In this document: positions 7,334 through 14,709 of the stretch, one piece after another
How positions within the stretch are numbered: position 1 is the stretch's first letter
Layout: each line of letters begins with the position of its first letter
Source of the DNA: DATEDA01 sp035286595
GTDB taxonomy: Bacteria; Pseudomonadota; Gammaproteobacteria; Burkholderiales; SG8-39
DNA length: 28,176 bases
Direction of reading: 5' to 3'
Assembly: GCA_035286595.1 (NCBI GenBank)
Contig: DATEDA010000252.1
Span: forward strand, 1 to 28,176
Notes under the pieces: generated by a model
What the model saw: only the letters and a program-made list of their open reading frames with translations
What the model was told of the DNA's origin: nothing
The model's database searches: none
Made by a program: the position numbers and the translations under genes

Positions 7334-8407
7334 TCACTGGATAACGCCTCCGCCGAGGCACACCTCGCCCCGGTACAACACGACCGACTGGCCGGGGGTG
7401 ACGGCCCACTGCGGGTCGTCGAACTCCACCGCACACGCGTCGGCATCGAGCCGGGCGATGCGGCAGGCCGCGTCGGCCTGGCGGTAACGCGTCTTGCCGC
7501 CGTACGCGACGCCCGCGTCGGGCGCCGCGCCGCCGACCCACGCGAGGTCGGCGGCGGTCAGCGCGCGCCGCTTCAGCAGCGGGTGCTCGTGCCCCTGGAC
7601 CACGATCAGCTCGTTCCGCGCGGGGTCCTTGCCGGCGACGTACCACGGCGCCCCGTCGCCGTCCCGCGTTCCTCCGATCCCGAGACCCGAGCGCTGGCCG
7701 ATGGTGTAGAACGCGAGCCCGATGTGCTCGCCGATGGTCCGGCCCCCGGGCGTGCGCATCGGTCCCGGCGCGCGGGGCAGGTAGCGGTTCAGGAACTCGC
7801 GGAACGGCCGCTCGCCGATGAAGCAGATGCCCGTCGAGTCCTTCTTGGCGTGGACCGGCAAGCCGGCCTCGCGCGCCATGCGGCGCACCTCGCTCTTCCT
7901 GAGGCTCGCGAGCGGGAACACGACCCGCGCGAGCTGCGCCTGGGTCAGCCGGTGGAGGAAGTAGCTCTGGTCCTTCGCCGGATCGGCGCCCCGGAGGAGC
8001 TCGAAGCGCCCCGCCGCCTCGCGGATCCCGGCGTAGTGGCCGGTCGCGATCCGGCTCGCGCCCAGCGCGAGCGCGTGGTCGAGGAAGGCCCGGAACTTGA
8101 TCTCCGCGTTGCAGAGCACGTCCGGGTTCGGCGTCCGCCCCGACGCGTATTCGCGGAGGAACTCGCTGAACACGCGGTCCTTGTACTCGGCGGCGAAGTT
8201 GACCACCTCCAGATCGATGCCGACGACGTCGGCGACCGAGGCGACGTCGACGAGGTCCTCGCGGGTCGAGCAGTGCTCGTCGTCGTCGTCGTCCTCCCAG
8301 TTCTTCATGAACAGGCCGAGCACGTCGTGGCCCTGCCCTTTCAGCAGCAGCGCCGCGACCGACGAGTCGACCCCGCCGGACATCCCGACGACGATTCTTT
8401 CCCTCAC
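7334..8407 (-). CDS. mnmA: tRNA-specific 2-thiouridylase MnmA
   Basis: MnmA adds sulfur to the wobble uridine (U34) of tRNAs for Lys, Glu and Gln in the cytoplasm, using ATP and a sulfur relay. From GTG 8407 it has 357 residues, the normal length. Visible are the PP-loop SGGVDSS (10-16), the block GLFMKNWE, the catalytic cysteine in NPDVLCN (Cys99), the tRNA-binding block ATGHYAG and the second catalytic cysteine in STGICFIGER (Cys195), so the active-site pair is intact. The frame is open much further upstream, but that overlaps nudJ in another frame. The start GTG shares the bases GTGA (8404-8407) with the nudJ stop, implying translational coupling. A run of five aspartates (39-43) sits in the acidic insert after KNWE. 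It is last in the aminotransferase-nudJ-mnmA operon. Confidence 0.97.
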   Translation of the reverse strand: MRERIVVGMSGGVDSSVAALLLKGQGHDVLGLFMKNWEDDDDDEHCSTREDLVDVASVADVVGIDLEVVNFAAEYKDRVFSEFLREYASGRTPNPDVLCNAEIKFRAFLDHALALGASRIATGHYAGIREAAGRFELLRGADPAKDQSYFLHRLTQAQLARVVFPLASLRKSEVRRMAREAGLPVHAKKDSTGICFIGERPFREFLNRYLPRAPGPMRTPGGRTIGEHIGLAFYTIGQRSGLGIGGTRDGDGAPWYVAGKDPARNELIVVQGHEHPLLKRRALTAADLAWVGGAAPDAGVAYGGKTRYRQADAACRIARLDADACAVEFDDPQWAVTPGQSVVLYRGEVCLGGGVIQ

Positions 8408-8850
8408 GCGCGCAGGCACTCGAGCGGGTAGCGCCGCCCGGCGAGGAAGTCCTCGATGCAGGCCATCACGAGCGGGCTGCGGTGGCGGTCCTGCAGCGCG
8501 CGGATCTCCTCCGGCTCGAGCCAGAGCACGCGCCGGATCTCGCGGTCGAGCGCGCGACCCGGCACCTCGCCGAGCACTTCGCCGACGAATGCGAAGCGCA
8601 GGAAAGTCACGTCTCTCGGGGCGTAATGCCAGCGATAGACCCCCAGCAGTTGAGTGGGCCGGAAGCGGTGCGCCGTTTCCTCCAGCACCTCGCGCTCGCA
8701 CGCGGCGACGAGCGTTTCGCCCGCCTCCCAGTGCCCTGCCGGCTGGTTGAAGACGAGACGTCCATCCGCTTCCTCCTCGACGAGGCAGAAGCGGCCGGCG
8801 CGCTCCATGACCGCCGCGACCGTCACGCTGGGCTTCCAGACCTCCGACAT
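8404..8850 (-). CDS. nudJ: Nudix hydrolase, NudJ-like
   Basis: This is a small cytoplasmic Nudix hydrolase of 148 residues. E. coli NudJ (YmfB), which lies next to mnmA in the same way, hydrolyses nucleoside tri- and diphosphates and a thiamine pyrimidine pyrophosphate; the same role here is inferred. The Nudix box spans about 39-61: Gly39, Glu45, then REVLEET with the metal-binding glutamates. The glycine expected near its end is Ala60 (EETAHRF rather than EETG). Surrounding NudJ-like blocks are NQPAGHWEAGETL and YRWHYAPRDVTFLRFAF. ATG 8850 begins 20 bases after the aminotransferase stop; the ribosome site is weak. Its stop overlaps the mnmA start by four bases. Confidence 0.88.
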   Translation of the reverse strand: MSEVWKPSVTVAAVMERAGRFCLVEEEADGRLVFNQPAGHWEAGETLVAACEREVLEETAHRFRPTQLLGVYRWHYAPRDVTFLRFAFVGEVLGEVPGRALDREIRRVLWLEPEEIRALQDRHRSPLVMACIEDFLAGRRYPLECLRA

Positions 8851-8870
8851 CGGCGGAACGAGGTCACCCG

Positions 8871-10082
8871 TCAGGCCACGCGGCGAGCGTTGCGCCGGAT
8901 GAAGTCCGCCATCCGCGCCACGCCCTGCTCGATCGCCGGCTTCGATGCGGCGTAGCTGAAGCGCAGGTGCTGGCCCTCGCCCGGGACCCGGGCGCCGAAG
9001 TGGATGTCGGCGAGCACCGCCACGCCCGCGTCGTTGAGCAGACGCCGGCGGAACTCCTCGGAGTCGGCCGCACCGACGATCCGGCACGCCTCGGTGACGT
9101 TCGGCCAGACGTAGAACGCACCGCCGGGCGTCCTGCAGCTCACGCCCGGCACCTCGTTCAGCAGCCGCACGATCAGGTCGCGGCGCTCGAGGAACGACGC
9201 GCGCATGGTTTCCGCGGACGCCTGCGGTCCCTTGATCGCCTCGACCGCCGCCCACTGGCTGATCTGCGACGCGCACGAATCGGTGTTCGTGACCCAGCGC
9301 GTGAACTCCGGGGCGAGCGTCGGGTTCGATGCGAACCCCAGCCGCCAGCCGGTCATCGCCCAGGTCTTCGAGGCGCCGTCGGAGATGATCGTGCGTTCGA
9401 CCATCCCGGGAAACGATGCGATCGAGCAGAACTCCCCCGCGTAGCAGAGCCGCGAGTAGATCTCGTCGGCGTAGACCCAGACCTCGGGGTGCCGGCGGAG
9501 GATCGCCGCGATGTCCTCGAGGTTCTGGCGGGTGAGGATTCCGCCGGTCGGGTTGTGCGGCGAGTTGAGGATGAGAAGCCGCGTGCGCGCGTTGAGCTTC
9601 GCCTCGAGATCGGCGGGGTCGAACGCGAAGTCGCGCGCTTCGCGCAGGCTCAAGGGGACGGCGACCGCACCGTGCGCCTTGATCTGCGACTCGTAGATCG
9701 GGAAGCCGGGGTTCGGGTAGATCACCTCGTCGCCGGCGCCGTAATCGGTGGTGGCGAGGATCGCGTAGGCGATGAACGGCTTCGCCCCGGCGCCGACGAC
9801 CACGGCCTCGGGACGGATCGCGAGCCCGCGCATTCCGCCCATGTACCGGGCGGCGGCCTCGCGCAGTTCGGCGATGCCCGCCGACGGCGTGTAGCCGTGC
9901 TTCCCCTCGCGGATCGCCTCGATCGCCGCCTCCTGGATGTTCACCGGCGTCGGGAAGTCGGGCTGCCCGATGCAGAAGGAGACGATGTCCTTGCCCTGGC
10001 GGACGAGCTCGTTCACCTCGGCGAGGACGACGAACGCGTTCTCGGTCCCGAGCTCGGCGGTGCGGCGGCTGATCTTCGGCAT
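8871..10082 (-). CDS. PLP-dependent class I/II aminotransferase
   Basis: This is a cytoplasmic fold-type I aminotransferase of 403 residues in the aspartate/alanine aminotransferase-like branch. It moves amino groups between an amino acid and a 2-oxoacid; the exact pair cannot be read from the sequence. The Schiff-base lysine is Lys239 in SDGASKTWAMTGWRLGF, and the arginine near 247 binds the substrate carboxylate. NSPHNPTGG (about 173-181) carries the PLP-contacting asparagine and ADEIY (about 205-209) the aspartate that pairs with the pyridine nitrogen. The N-terminal block FCIGQPDFPTP is typical. It starts at ATG 10082 and is the first gene of a three-gene minus-strand operon with nudJ and mnmA, a grouping without obvious pathway logic. 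Confidence 0.92.
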   Translation of the reverse strand: MPKISRRTAELGTENAFVVLAEVNELVRQGKDIVSFCIGQPDFPTPVNIQEAAIEAIREGKHGYTPSAGIAELREAAARYMGGMRGLAIRPEAVVVGAGAKPFIAYAILATTDYGAGDEVIYPNPGFPIYESQIKAHGAVAVPLSLREARDFAFDPADLEAKLNARTRLLILNSPHNPTGGILTRQNLEDIAAILRRHPEVWVYADEIYSRLCYAGEFCSIASFPGMVERTIISDGASKTWAMTGWRLGFASNPTLAPEFTRWVTNTDSCASQISQWAAVEAIKGPQASAETMRASFLERRDLIVRLLNEVPGVSCRTPGGAFYVWPNVTEACRIVGAADSEEFRRRLLNDAGVAVLADIHFGARVPGEGQHLRFSYAASKPAIEQGVARMADFIRRNARRVA

Positions 10083-10114
10083 GGGCGGCCTAAGTCGTTG
10101 TTGTCAAACACCGC

Positions 10115-10120
10115 ATTTTA
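10115..10120 (-). promoter_or_regulatory. Possible -10 box for the aminotransferase-nudJ-mnmA operon
   Basis: Read on the minus strand, TAAAAT (five of six to TATAAT) lies about 33 bases before the ATG at 10082, flanked by CCGC/GCGG. No convincing -35 is visible 17 bases upstream, so this is a weak call. Confidence 0.3.
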
Positions 10121-10169
10121 GCGGAAGCCCGCGCGCTCACCCGCGGGACGCCGGCCGCCGCGCCGGACC

Positions 10170-11228
10170 CTAGAGCCTGCTTGCGAGGTTGAAGCCGCCG
10201 AGGAAGGCGAGGATGTTGGCGCCGAGATGCTCGAGGCTGTAGCCGCCCTCCTGGACGATCACGGTGGGCAGCTTCAGCGCCGCGATCGCGTCGCCGATGC
10301 GCCGATAGCCGTCGCTCGTCACCTTGAGGACCGAGAGCGGGTCCCGCTCGAGGGCGTCGAATCCGAGCGAGACGAGCAGCGCCTCGGCGCCGTGCGCGCG
10401 GATCGCCTCGAACGCGTCGTCGAGCGCATCGAGGAAGTCGGCGTCCCCGCTGCCCGGCTGGAGCGGAATGTTGAGGTTGTAGCCCTCGCCCTCGCCGGCG
10501 CCGTACTCGTCCGCGTACCCCGAGAAGAACGGGTAGTAGTTGGTCGGGTCGACGTGCACCGACACGTACTGCACGTCGGCGCGGCGGTAGAAGATCGCCT
10601 GCGTGCCGTCGCCGTGGTGGGCGTCGACGTCGAGGATCGCCACGCGCTTGAAGTGCTGGAGCAGGAACTCGGCCGCGATCGCGACGTTGTTCAGGTAGCA
10701 GAAGCCCGCGGCGCGGTCGGCCGTCGCGTGATGCCCCGGCGGACGGCAGAGCGCGTACCCCCCGTGCTCGCCCGCGAGCACCGCCTCGGCGGCAGCGACC
10801 GCGGTGTGCGCGGCCGCGACGGCCGATTCCCAGGTGTGCGGCCCGATCGGGCAGGCGAGGTCGCCGAGGTACCAGCTTGCCTGCGCCACGGGCGAGGCGG
10901 CGCGCGGGTGCCTCCGCGGCCCGAGATCGTCCCCTGCGCCCCGGTAGGGATGCACGTTCGGGAGGACCTCCGGCCCCGCGTTCTTGAGCGACGACCAGCG
11001 CTCCCAGGCGGTGCGCAGGAACTCGAGGTATCCCGGCGCGTGCACGCGCGCGATCGCGTCGAGGCCGATATCCTCGCGCGGCGCCTCGACGACGTAGCTC
11101 GCCCCGCGGAGCGCCTGGACCATCCGCTCGCAACGCTCCGGGACCTCGAGGTGTGGGCCGAGCTTCCCGGCGAGCATGAACTGCAGCGGCCGGTGCGCGA
11201 GCTGCTTCGGCGAGAAAAAGATCCGCAT
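10170..11228 (-). CDS. Histone deacetylase family protein, acetylpolyamine amidohydrolase-like
   Basis: This is a zinc-dependent deacetylase of the arginase/HDAC fold, 352 residues from ATG 11228. It looks closest to acetylpolyamine amidohydrolases, which remove acetyl groups from acetylated putrescine, spermidine or similar amines; AcuC-like acetyl-protein deacetylases are the alternative. Visible are the catalytic histidine pair in RPPGHHA (166-167), zinc ligands in DVDAHHGDGT (about Asp202, His204) and SLGFDALERDP (Asp291), and the catalytic tyrosine in QEGGYS (Tyr330). The loop YPFFSGYADEYGAGEGEGYN and the N-terminal MRIFFSP resemble the polyamine enzymes. The open frame extends upstream, but MRIFFSP is the family's usual start. 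It stands alone, divergent from the DAHP synthase gene. Confidence 0.88.
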   Translation of the reverse strand: MRIFFSPKQLAHRPLQFMLAGKLGPHLEVPERCERMVQALRGASYVVEAPREDIGLDAIARVHAPGYLEFLRTAWERWSSLKNAGPEVLPNVHPYRGAGDDLGPRRHPRAASPVAQASWYLGDLACPIGPHTWESAVAAAHTAVAAAEAVLAGEHGGYALCRPPGHHATADRAAGFCYLNNVAIAAEFLLQHFKRVAILDVDAHHGDGTQAIFYRRADVQYVSVHVDPTNYYPFFSGYADEYGAGEGEGYNLNIPLQPGSGDADFLDALDDAFEAIRAHGAEALLVSLGFDALERDPLSVLKVTSDGYRRIGDAIAALKLPTVIVQEGGYSLEHLGANILAFLGGFNLASRL

Positions 11229-11431
11229 CGCGATCCCAAGTGTACGCGGCCGGCGATCATGCGACCATGACGAACTACGCCACTTCGCGGATCGCCTCCG
11301 CCACGACGTGTCGAGGTGCCGCTTTGGCGGCGATTCTAGCGTAGCCTCCCCGGCGCGCCGGTCGCACTTCGCCTGGCGTCTCGCTTGGCGCATAATCGGC
11401 GGGAGAACAGCCCGCGCGATTTCGCCTGCAC
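11229..11431. promoter_or_regulatory. Divergent intergenic region, deacetylase / DAHP synthase
   Basis: About 200 bases separate two divergent genes. CATAAT (11391-11396) is a candidate -10 for the DAHP synthase gene, with a poor -35 (TTCGCC near 11368). On the minus strand TAGAAT (11338-11333) is a candidate -10 for the deacetylase gene, also without a clear -35. No operator, riboswitch or attenuator peptide rich in aromatic residues is visible. Confidence 0.3.
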
Positions 11432-12505
11432 GTGACCATCGAGCAGCTCGATAACGTCAACGTTTCCGGGATGGAGGAGATGCCGACCCCGGAGGCGGTG
11501 ATGGCGCGCGTCCCGCTCTCGCGGCAGGCGGCGGAGACGGTCAGCGGCGGCCGCGCCACGGTGAGGAGCATTCTCGACCGCAAGGATCCCCGGCTCTTCG
11601 TCGTCGTCGGGCCATGCTCGATCCACGATGCGGACGCGGCGCTCGACTACGCGGGCCGGCTCGTGCGGCTCGCCGAGCGCGTCCGCGACACGCTGTTCGT
11701 GGTCATGCGCGTCTACTTCGAGAAGCCCCGGACGTCGACCGGGTGGAAGGGGTTCATCAACGATCCGCACATGGACGATTCCTTCCGGATCGACGAGGGC
11801 ATCGTCCGGGCGCGCGAGCTGCTCGCCCAGTTCGCGGGGCTGGGGCTGCCGGCTGGATCCGAGGCGCTCGACCCGCTGTCGCCGCAATACCTCGGCGACC
11901 TGATCAGCTGGTACGCGATCGGCGCGCGCACCACCGAGTCGCAGACCCACCGCGAGATGGCGAGCGGGCTGTCGGCGCCGGTCGGCTTCAAGAACGGCAC
12001 CGACGGCGGGCTGGAGGTCGCGGTGAACGCGATCCGCTCGGCGTCGCAGCCCCACAGCTTCCTCGGCATCAACCAGCACGGCCGCCCGGTGATCGTGCGC
12101 ACGACCGGCAACCGCCACGGGCATCTCGTCCTGCGCGGCGGCGGCGGGCGCCCGAACTACGACACGGTGAGCGTGCGCCTCGCCGAGCAGGCGCTCGCGA
12201 AGGCCAAGCTCCCGGCGACCATCGTGGTCGACTGCTCGCACGCGAACTCGCTCAAGGACCACACGCTGCAGCCGCTCGTCTTCCACGACTGCTCGCACCA
12301 GATCCAGGAGGGGAACCGCTCGATCGTCGGGCTGATGGTCGAGTCGAATCTCTTCGCCGGCAGCCAGCCGATCCCCGCGAACCTGGCCGAGCTCAACTAC
12401 GGCGTCTCGGTGACCGACCCGTGCGTCGACTGGACGACGACCGAGGAGACCCTGCTGCGGGCGCGGGACGAGCTCGCGCCGGTATTGCGCGCCCGCGCGG
12501 CCTGA
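11432..12505 (+). CDS. aroG: 3-deoxy-7-phosphoheptulonate (DAHP) synthase, AroG type
   Basis: This is the first step of the shikimate pathway: phosphoenolpyruvate and erythrose 4-phosphate give DAHP in the cytoplasm. The 357-residue product is of the class Ia type (AroF/G/H). Visible blocks are VVGPCSIHD (metal-binding Cys62), YFEKPRTSTGWKGFINDPHMD, GARTTESQTHREMASGLS, GFKNGTDG, DCSHANS with the metal-binding histidine, GLMVESNL and VTDPCVDW. The N-terminal extension of about 50 residues is of the length that carries feedback regulation in E. coli isoenzymes; which amino acid inhibits it cannot be told. The start is taken as GTG 11432 on N-terminal length; no ribosome site is clear, and ATG 11471 is an alternative that would shorten the regulatory arm. 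The symbol marks the family, not the isoenzyme. Confidence 0.95.
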   Translation: MTIEQLDNVNVSGMEEMPTPEAVMARVPLSRQAAETVSGGRATVRSILDRKDPRLFVVVGPCSIHDADAALDYAGRLVRLAERVRDTLFVVMRVYFEKPRTSTGWKGFINDPHMDDSFRIDEGIVRARELLAQFAGLGLPAGSEALDPLSPQYLGDLISWYAIGARTTESQTHREMASGLSAPVGFKNGTDGGLEVAVNAIRSASQPHSFLGINQHGRPVIVRTTGNRHGHLVLRGGGGRPNYDTVSVRLAEQALAKAKLPATIVVDCSHANSLKDHTLQPLVFHDCSHQIQEGNRSIVGLMVESNLFAGSQPIPANLAELNYGVSVTDPCVDWTTTEETLLRARDELAPVLRARAA

Positions 12506-12524
12506 CATTCCTGACGCCCTCCTC

Positions 12525-13253
12525 CTATAGGCAGAGCAGCCCGCGCCGGATGCCCTCGGCGAGGCCGCTCGCGTGCGCAAGTCCGAAGACACCAAAGCCG
12601 AGCACCAGAGTCCCGGCAGCGACGCGAACAGCGCGGCGCGCCGCCCACGCGCGCAAGCGCGCGGCCGCCAGACCCGCGGCCAGCAGGTTCGGCAGCGTTC
12701 CGAGGCCGAAGGCGAGCATCACGAGCGCCCCGCGGCCCGGGCTGCCGGCGAAAGCGGCCGCCGCGAGCGCGCCGTAGACCAGGCCGCAGGGGAGCCACCC
12801 CCACACCGCGCCGGCGGCCAACGACTGCGGCAGCGTGTCCGCGGGGAGCAGCCGGGCGGCGAGGGGCTGGACGCTCCGCCAGACCGGCGCCCCCAGCGCT
12901 TCGAGCCGCACCAGCGCGCGCCCCACGCCGGCCAGGTAGAGCCCCATCAGCACGAGCATCGCGTTGGCGAGCACGAAGAGCGCGGTCTGCGCCGGGAGCG
13001 CGCCCGAGACCCAGACGCCCACGCCGCCGACGCCGCCCACGAATGCGCCGGCCGCCGTGTAGCTCGTGATCCGGCCGGCGTTGAAAGCGAGGTGGCGGGG
13101 CCACTCCGGCGTGTCGGCTGGCGAGAGGGCGCGTCGGGCGGAGAACGCGCCGACGATGCCGCCGCACATCCCGATGCAGTGCACGCCCGAGGCGAAGCCC
13201 GCCGCGAGGACCGCGAGCGGCAATCCCCAGGAACCCGGCCAGGCGATCTCCAT
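12525..13253 (-). CDS. SafE/TauE-like membrane protein (cytochrome-assembly type)
   Basis: This inner-membrane protein has 242 residues and about six membrane segments, in the sulfite exporter TauE/SafE (DsbD-like transmembrane) group. The N-terminal signature SGVHCIGMCGGIVGAF carries a conserved Cys-x3-Cys. A second block, WGWLPCGLVYGAL, sits mid-protein and resembles the duplicated half seen in the family. Relatives are found beside cbb3 oxidase maturation genes and hemN in pseudomonads, which suggests a role in metal or thiol handling during cytochrome assembly rather than sulfite export; this is inference from context. Its ATG (13253) shares one base with the hemN stop (TGATG), so the two are translationally coupled. 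It is convergent with aroG, with only 19 bases between their stops. Confidence 0.88.
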   Translation of the reverse strand: MEIAWPGSWGLPLAVLAAGFASGVHCIGMCGGIVGAFSARRALSPADTPEWPRHLAFNAGRITSYTAAGAFVGGVGGVGVWVSGALPAQTALFVLANAMLVLMGLYLAGVGRALVRLEALGAPVWRSVQPLAARLLPADTLPQSLAAGAVWGWLPCGLVYGALAAAAFAGSPGRGALVMLAFGLGTLPNLLAAGLAAARLRAWAARRAVRVAAGTLVLGFGVFGLAHASGLAEGIRRGLLCL

Positions 13254-14647
13254 CAGATCACTTTGGAGTACCCCGCCCGCTCGCGGCTCGCCCGGAGGTA
13301 TCGGTCGAACACCATGCACACCGCACGCACGAGCAGCCGGCCCTTTGGCGTCACGGCGATCCAGTCCGGTCCGAGCTCGACCAATCCGTCGTCGGCGAAC
13401 GGCTTCAGCATCTCGAGCTCCACGCCGAAATAGCGCCCGAAGTCGACGAGGTAGGAGATCTCCATCGACTCGATCGAGACGCGGAAATGGCAAGTGAGCG
13501 CCTGGATGATCGCGCGGCGCAGCAGATCGTCAGGAGTCAGCTCGACCCCGCGCCACACCGGTACCCGTCCGTCGTCCAGCGCCCGGTAATACTCGTCGAG
13601 CCCCTTGAGGTTCTGGTAATAGATCGGGCCGACGCGACCGATCGCGGAGACGCCGAAGCCGAGCAGGTCCGATCCCGGCTGCGTCGAGTAGCCCTGGAAG
13701 TTGCGCTGCAGCCGTCCCTGCCGCTGGGCCACCGCGAGCTCGTCGTCGGGCTTGGCGAAGTGATCCATGCCGATGTAGAGGTACCCGGCGCGAGTCAGCC
13801 GCCCGATCGCGAGGGTCAGGATCTGGAGCTTCGCCTCCGCGCTCGGCAAATCGGCCGCCTGGATGCGCCGCTGCGGCTTGAATACCGCCGGTAGGTGGGC
13901 GTAGCTGTACAGCGCGATCCGGTCCGGGTCGAGCGCGAGTGCCTTGTCGAGCGTGACGTTGAAGCTGTCGAGCGTCTGCCTGGGCAGGCCGTAGATGAGG
14001 TCGAGATTCACCGACCGGAAGCCGCTCGCTCGCGCCTCGTCGATCACGCGGCGCGTCGTTGCCTCGCTCTGGATGCGGCGCACCGCCTTCTGCACGTCCG
14101 GATCGAAATCCTGCACGCCCACGGAGACCCGGTTGAAGCCGAGCGCGGCGAGGAACGCCATGCGGCCCGGCTCGGCCTGGCGCGGATCCACCTCGATCGA
14201 GCACTCGCACTCCGGCTGGAGCTCGAACCGGGCCCCCAACGCGTCCGCAAGCGCGGCCATCTCCTCCCGCGACAGGAAGGTGGGCGTGCCGCCGCCCCAG
14301 TGCACCTGGCAGATCCGCCGCTCGTCGCCGAGCAGCTCGCCGACGCGCACGACTTCCTTCGCGAGGTACTTGATATACTTTGCCGACCTCCCGTGATCCC
14401 GCGTCACCACCTTGTTGCACGCGCAGTAGTAGCAGACCGTGTCGCAGAACGGCACGTGCACGTAGAGCGACAGCGGCTGCTTGATGCCGCCGATGTTTCG
14501 CTTCGCGATCCATTGCGCCCATTCGGCCGCGCCGAACGCCTCGACGAAGCGATCAGCGGTCGGATACGACGTGTAGCGCGGACCGCTCACGTCGTACTTG
14601 CGGATCAGCACCGGATCGATGACCAGCTCGGAAGCCGGGTAATGCAT
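13253..14647 (-). CDS. hemN: Oxygen-independent coproporphyrinogen III oxidase
   Basis: HemN is a radical-SAM enzyme that converts coproporphyrinogen III to protoporphyrinogen IX when oxygen is absent, keeping heme available for anaerobic cytochromes. It is cytoplasmic, 464 residues. The cluster motif PFCDTVCYYCACNK has the C-x3-C-x2-C cysteines plus the extra cysteine typical of HemN. Other blocks are YDVSGPRYTSYPTADRF, HWGGGTPTFL, EVDPRQ, NRVSVGVQDFDPDVQKAVRR, NLDLIYGLPRQT and GYSTQPGSDLLGFGVSAIG. ATG 14647 gives the same N-terminal length as E. coli HemN. A symmetric FNR-type site lies 34-47 bases upstream with a possible -10 (CATATT) between, so anaerobic activation is likely. It is followed by the SafE-like gene. 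Confidence 0.98.
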   Translation of the reverse strand: MHYPASELVIDPVLIRKYDVSGPRYTSYPTADRFVEAFGAAEWAQWIAKRNIGGIKQPLSLYVHVPFCDTVCYYCACNKVVTRDHGRSAKYIKYLAKEVVRVGELLGDERRICQVHWGGGTPTFLSREEMAALADALGARFELQPECECSIEVDPRQAEPGRMAFLAALGFNRVSVGVQDFDPDVQKAVRRIQSEATTRRVIDEARASGFRSVNLDLIYGLPRQTLDSFNVTLDKALALDPDRIALYSYAHLPAVFKPQRRIQAADLPSAEAKLQILTLAIGRLTRAGYLYIGMDHFAKPDDELAVAQRQGRLQRNFQGYSTQPGSDLLGFGVSAIGRVGPIYYQNLKGLDEYYRALDDGRVPVWRGVELTPDDLLRRAIIQALTCHFRVSIESMEISYLVDFGRYFGVELEMLKPFADDGLVELGPDWIAVTPKGRLLVRAVCMVFDRYLRASRERAGYSKVI

Positions 14648-14680
14648 CGTGCCAATATGCCGGCCCGGGACCGGCAGGGT

Positions 14681-14694
14681 TTGACCTGCGTCAA
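14681..14694. promoter_or_regulatory. FNR/Anr-type site between hemN and the PAS kinase gene
   Basis: TTGACCTGCGTCAA is a perfect inverted repeat, TTGAC-N4-GTCAA, eight of ten to TTGAT-N4-ATCAA. Its centre is 31 bases from CATATT (14654-14659, minus strand), a class II activator position for hemN. For the divergent kinase gene (start 14710) the site would cover the promoter, so it could repress that side. Which proteins bind is inferred from the FNR-type gene at 17166. Confidence 0.75.
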
Positions 14695-14709
14695 GCCGCA
14701 CCGGATGTC

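Noticed and set aside
8279..8297. A short trinucleotide repeat (GTC/GAC) in mnmA
   Set aside because: It encodes five aspartates in the acidic insert after KNWE, where relatives are also acidic. It is too short to call a tandem repeat or slippage site.
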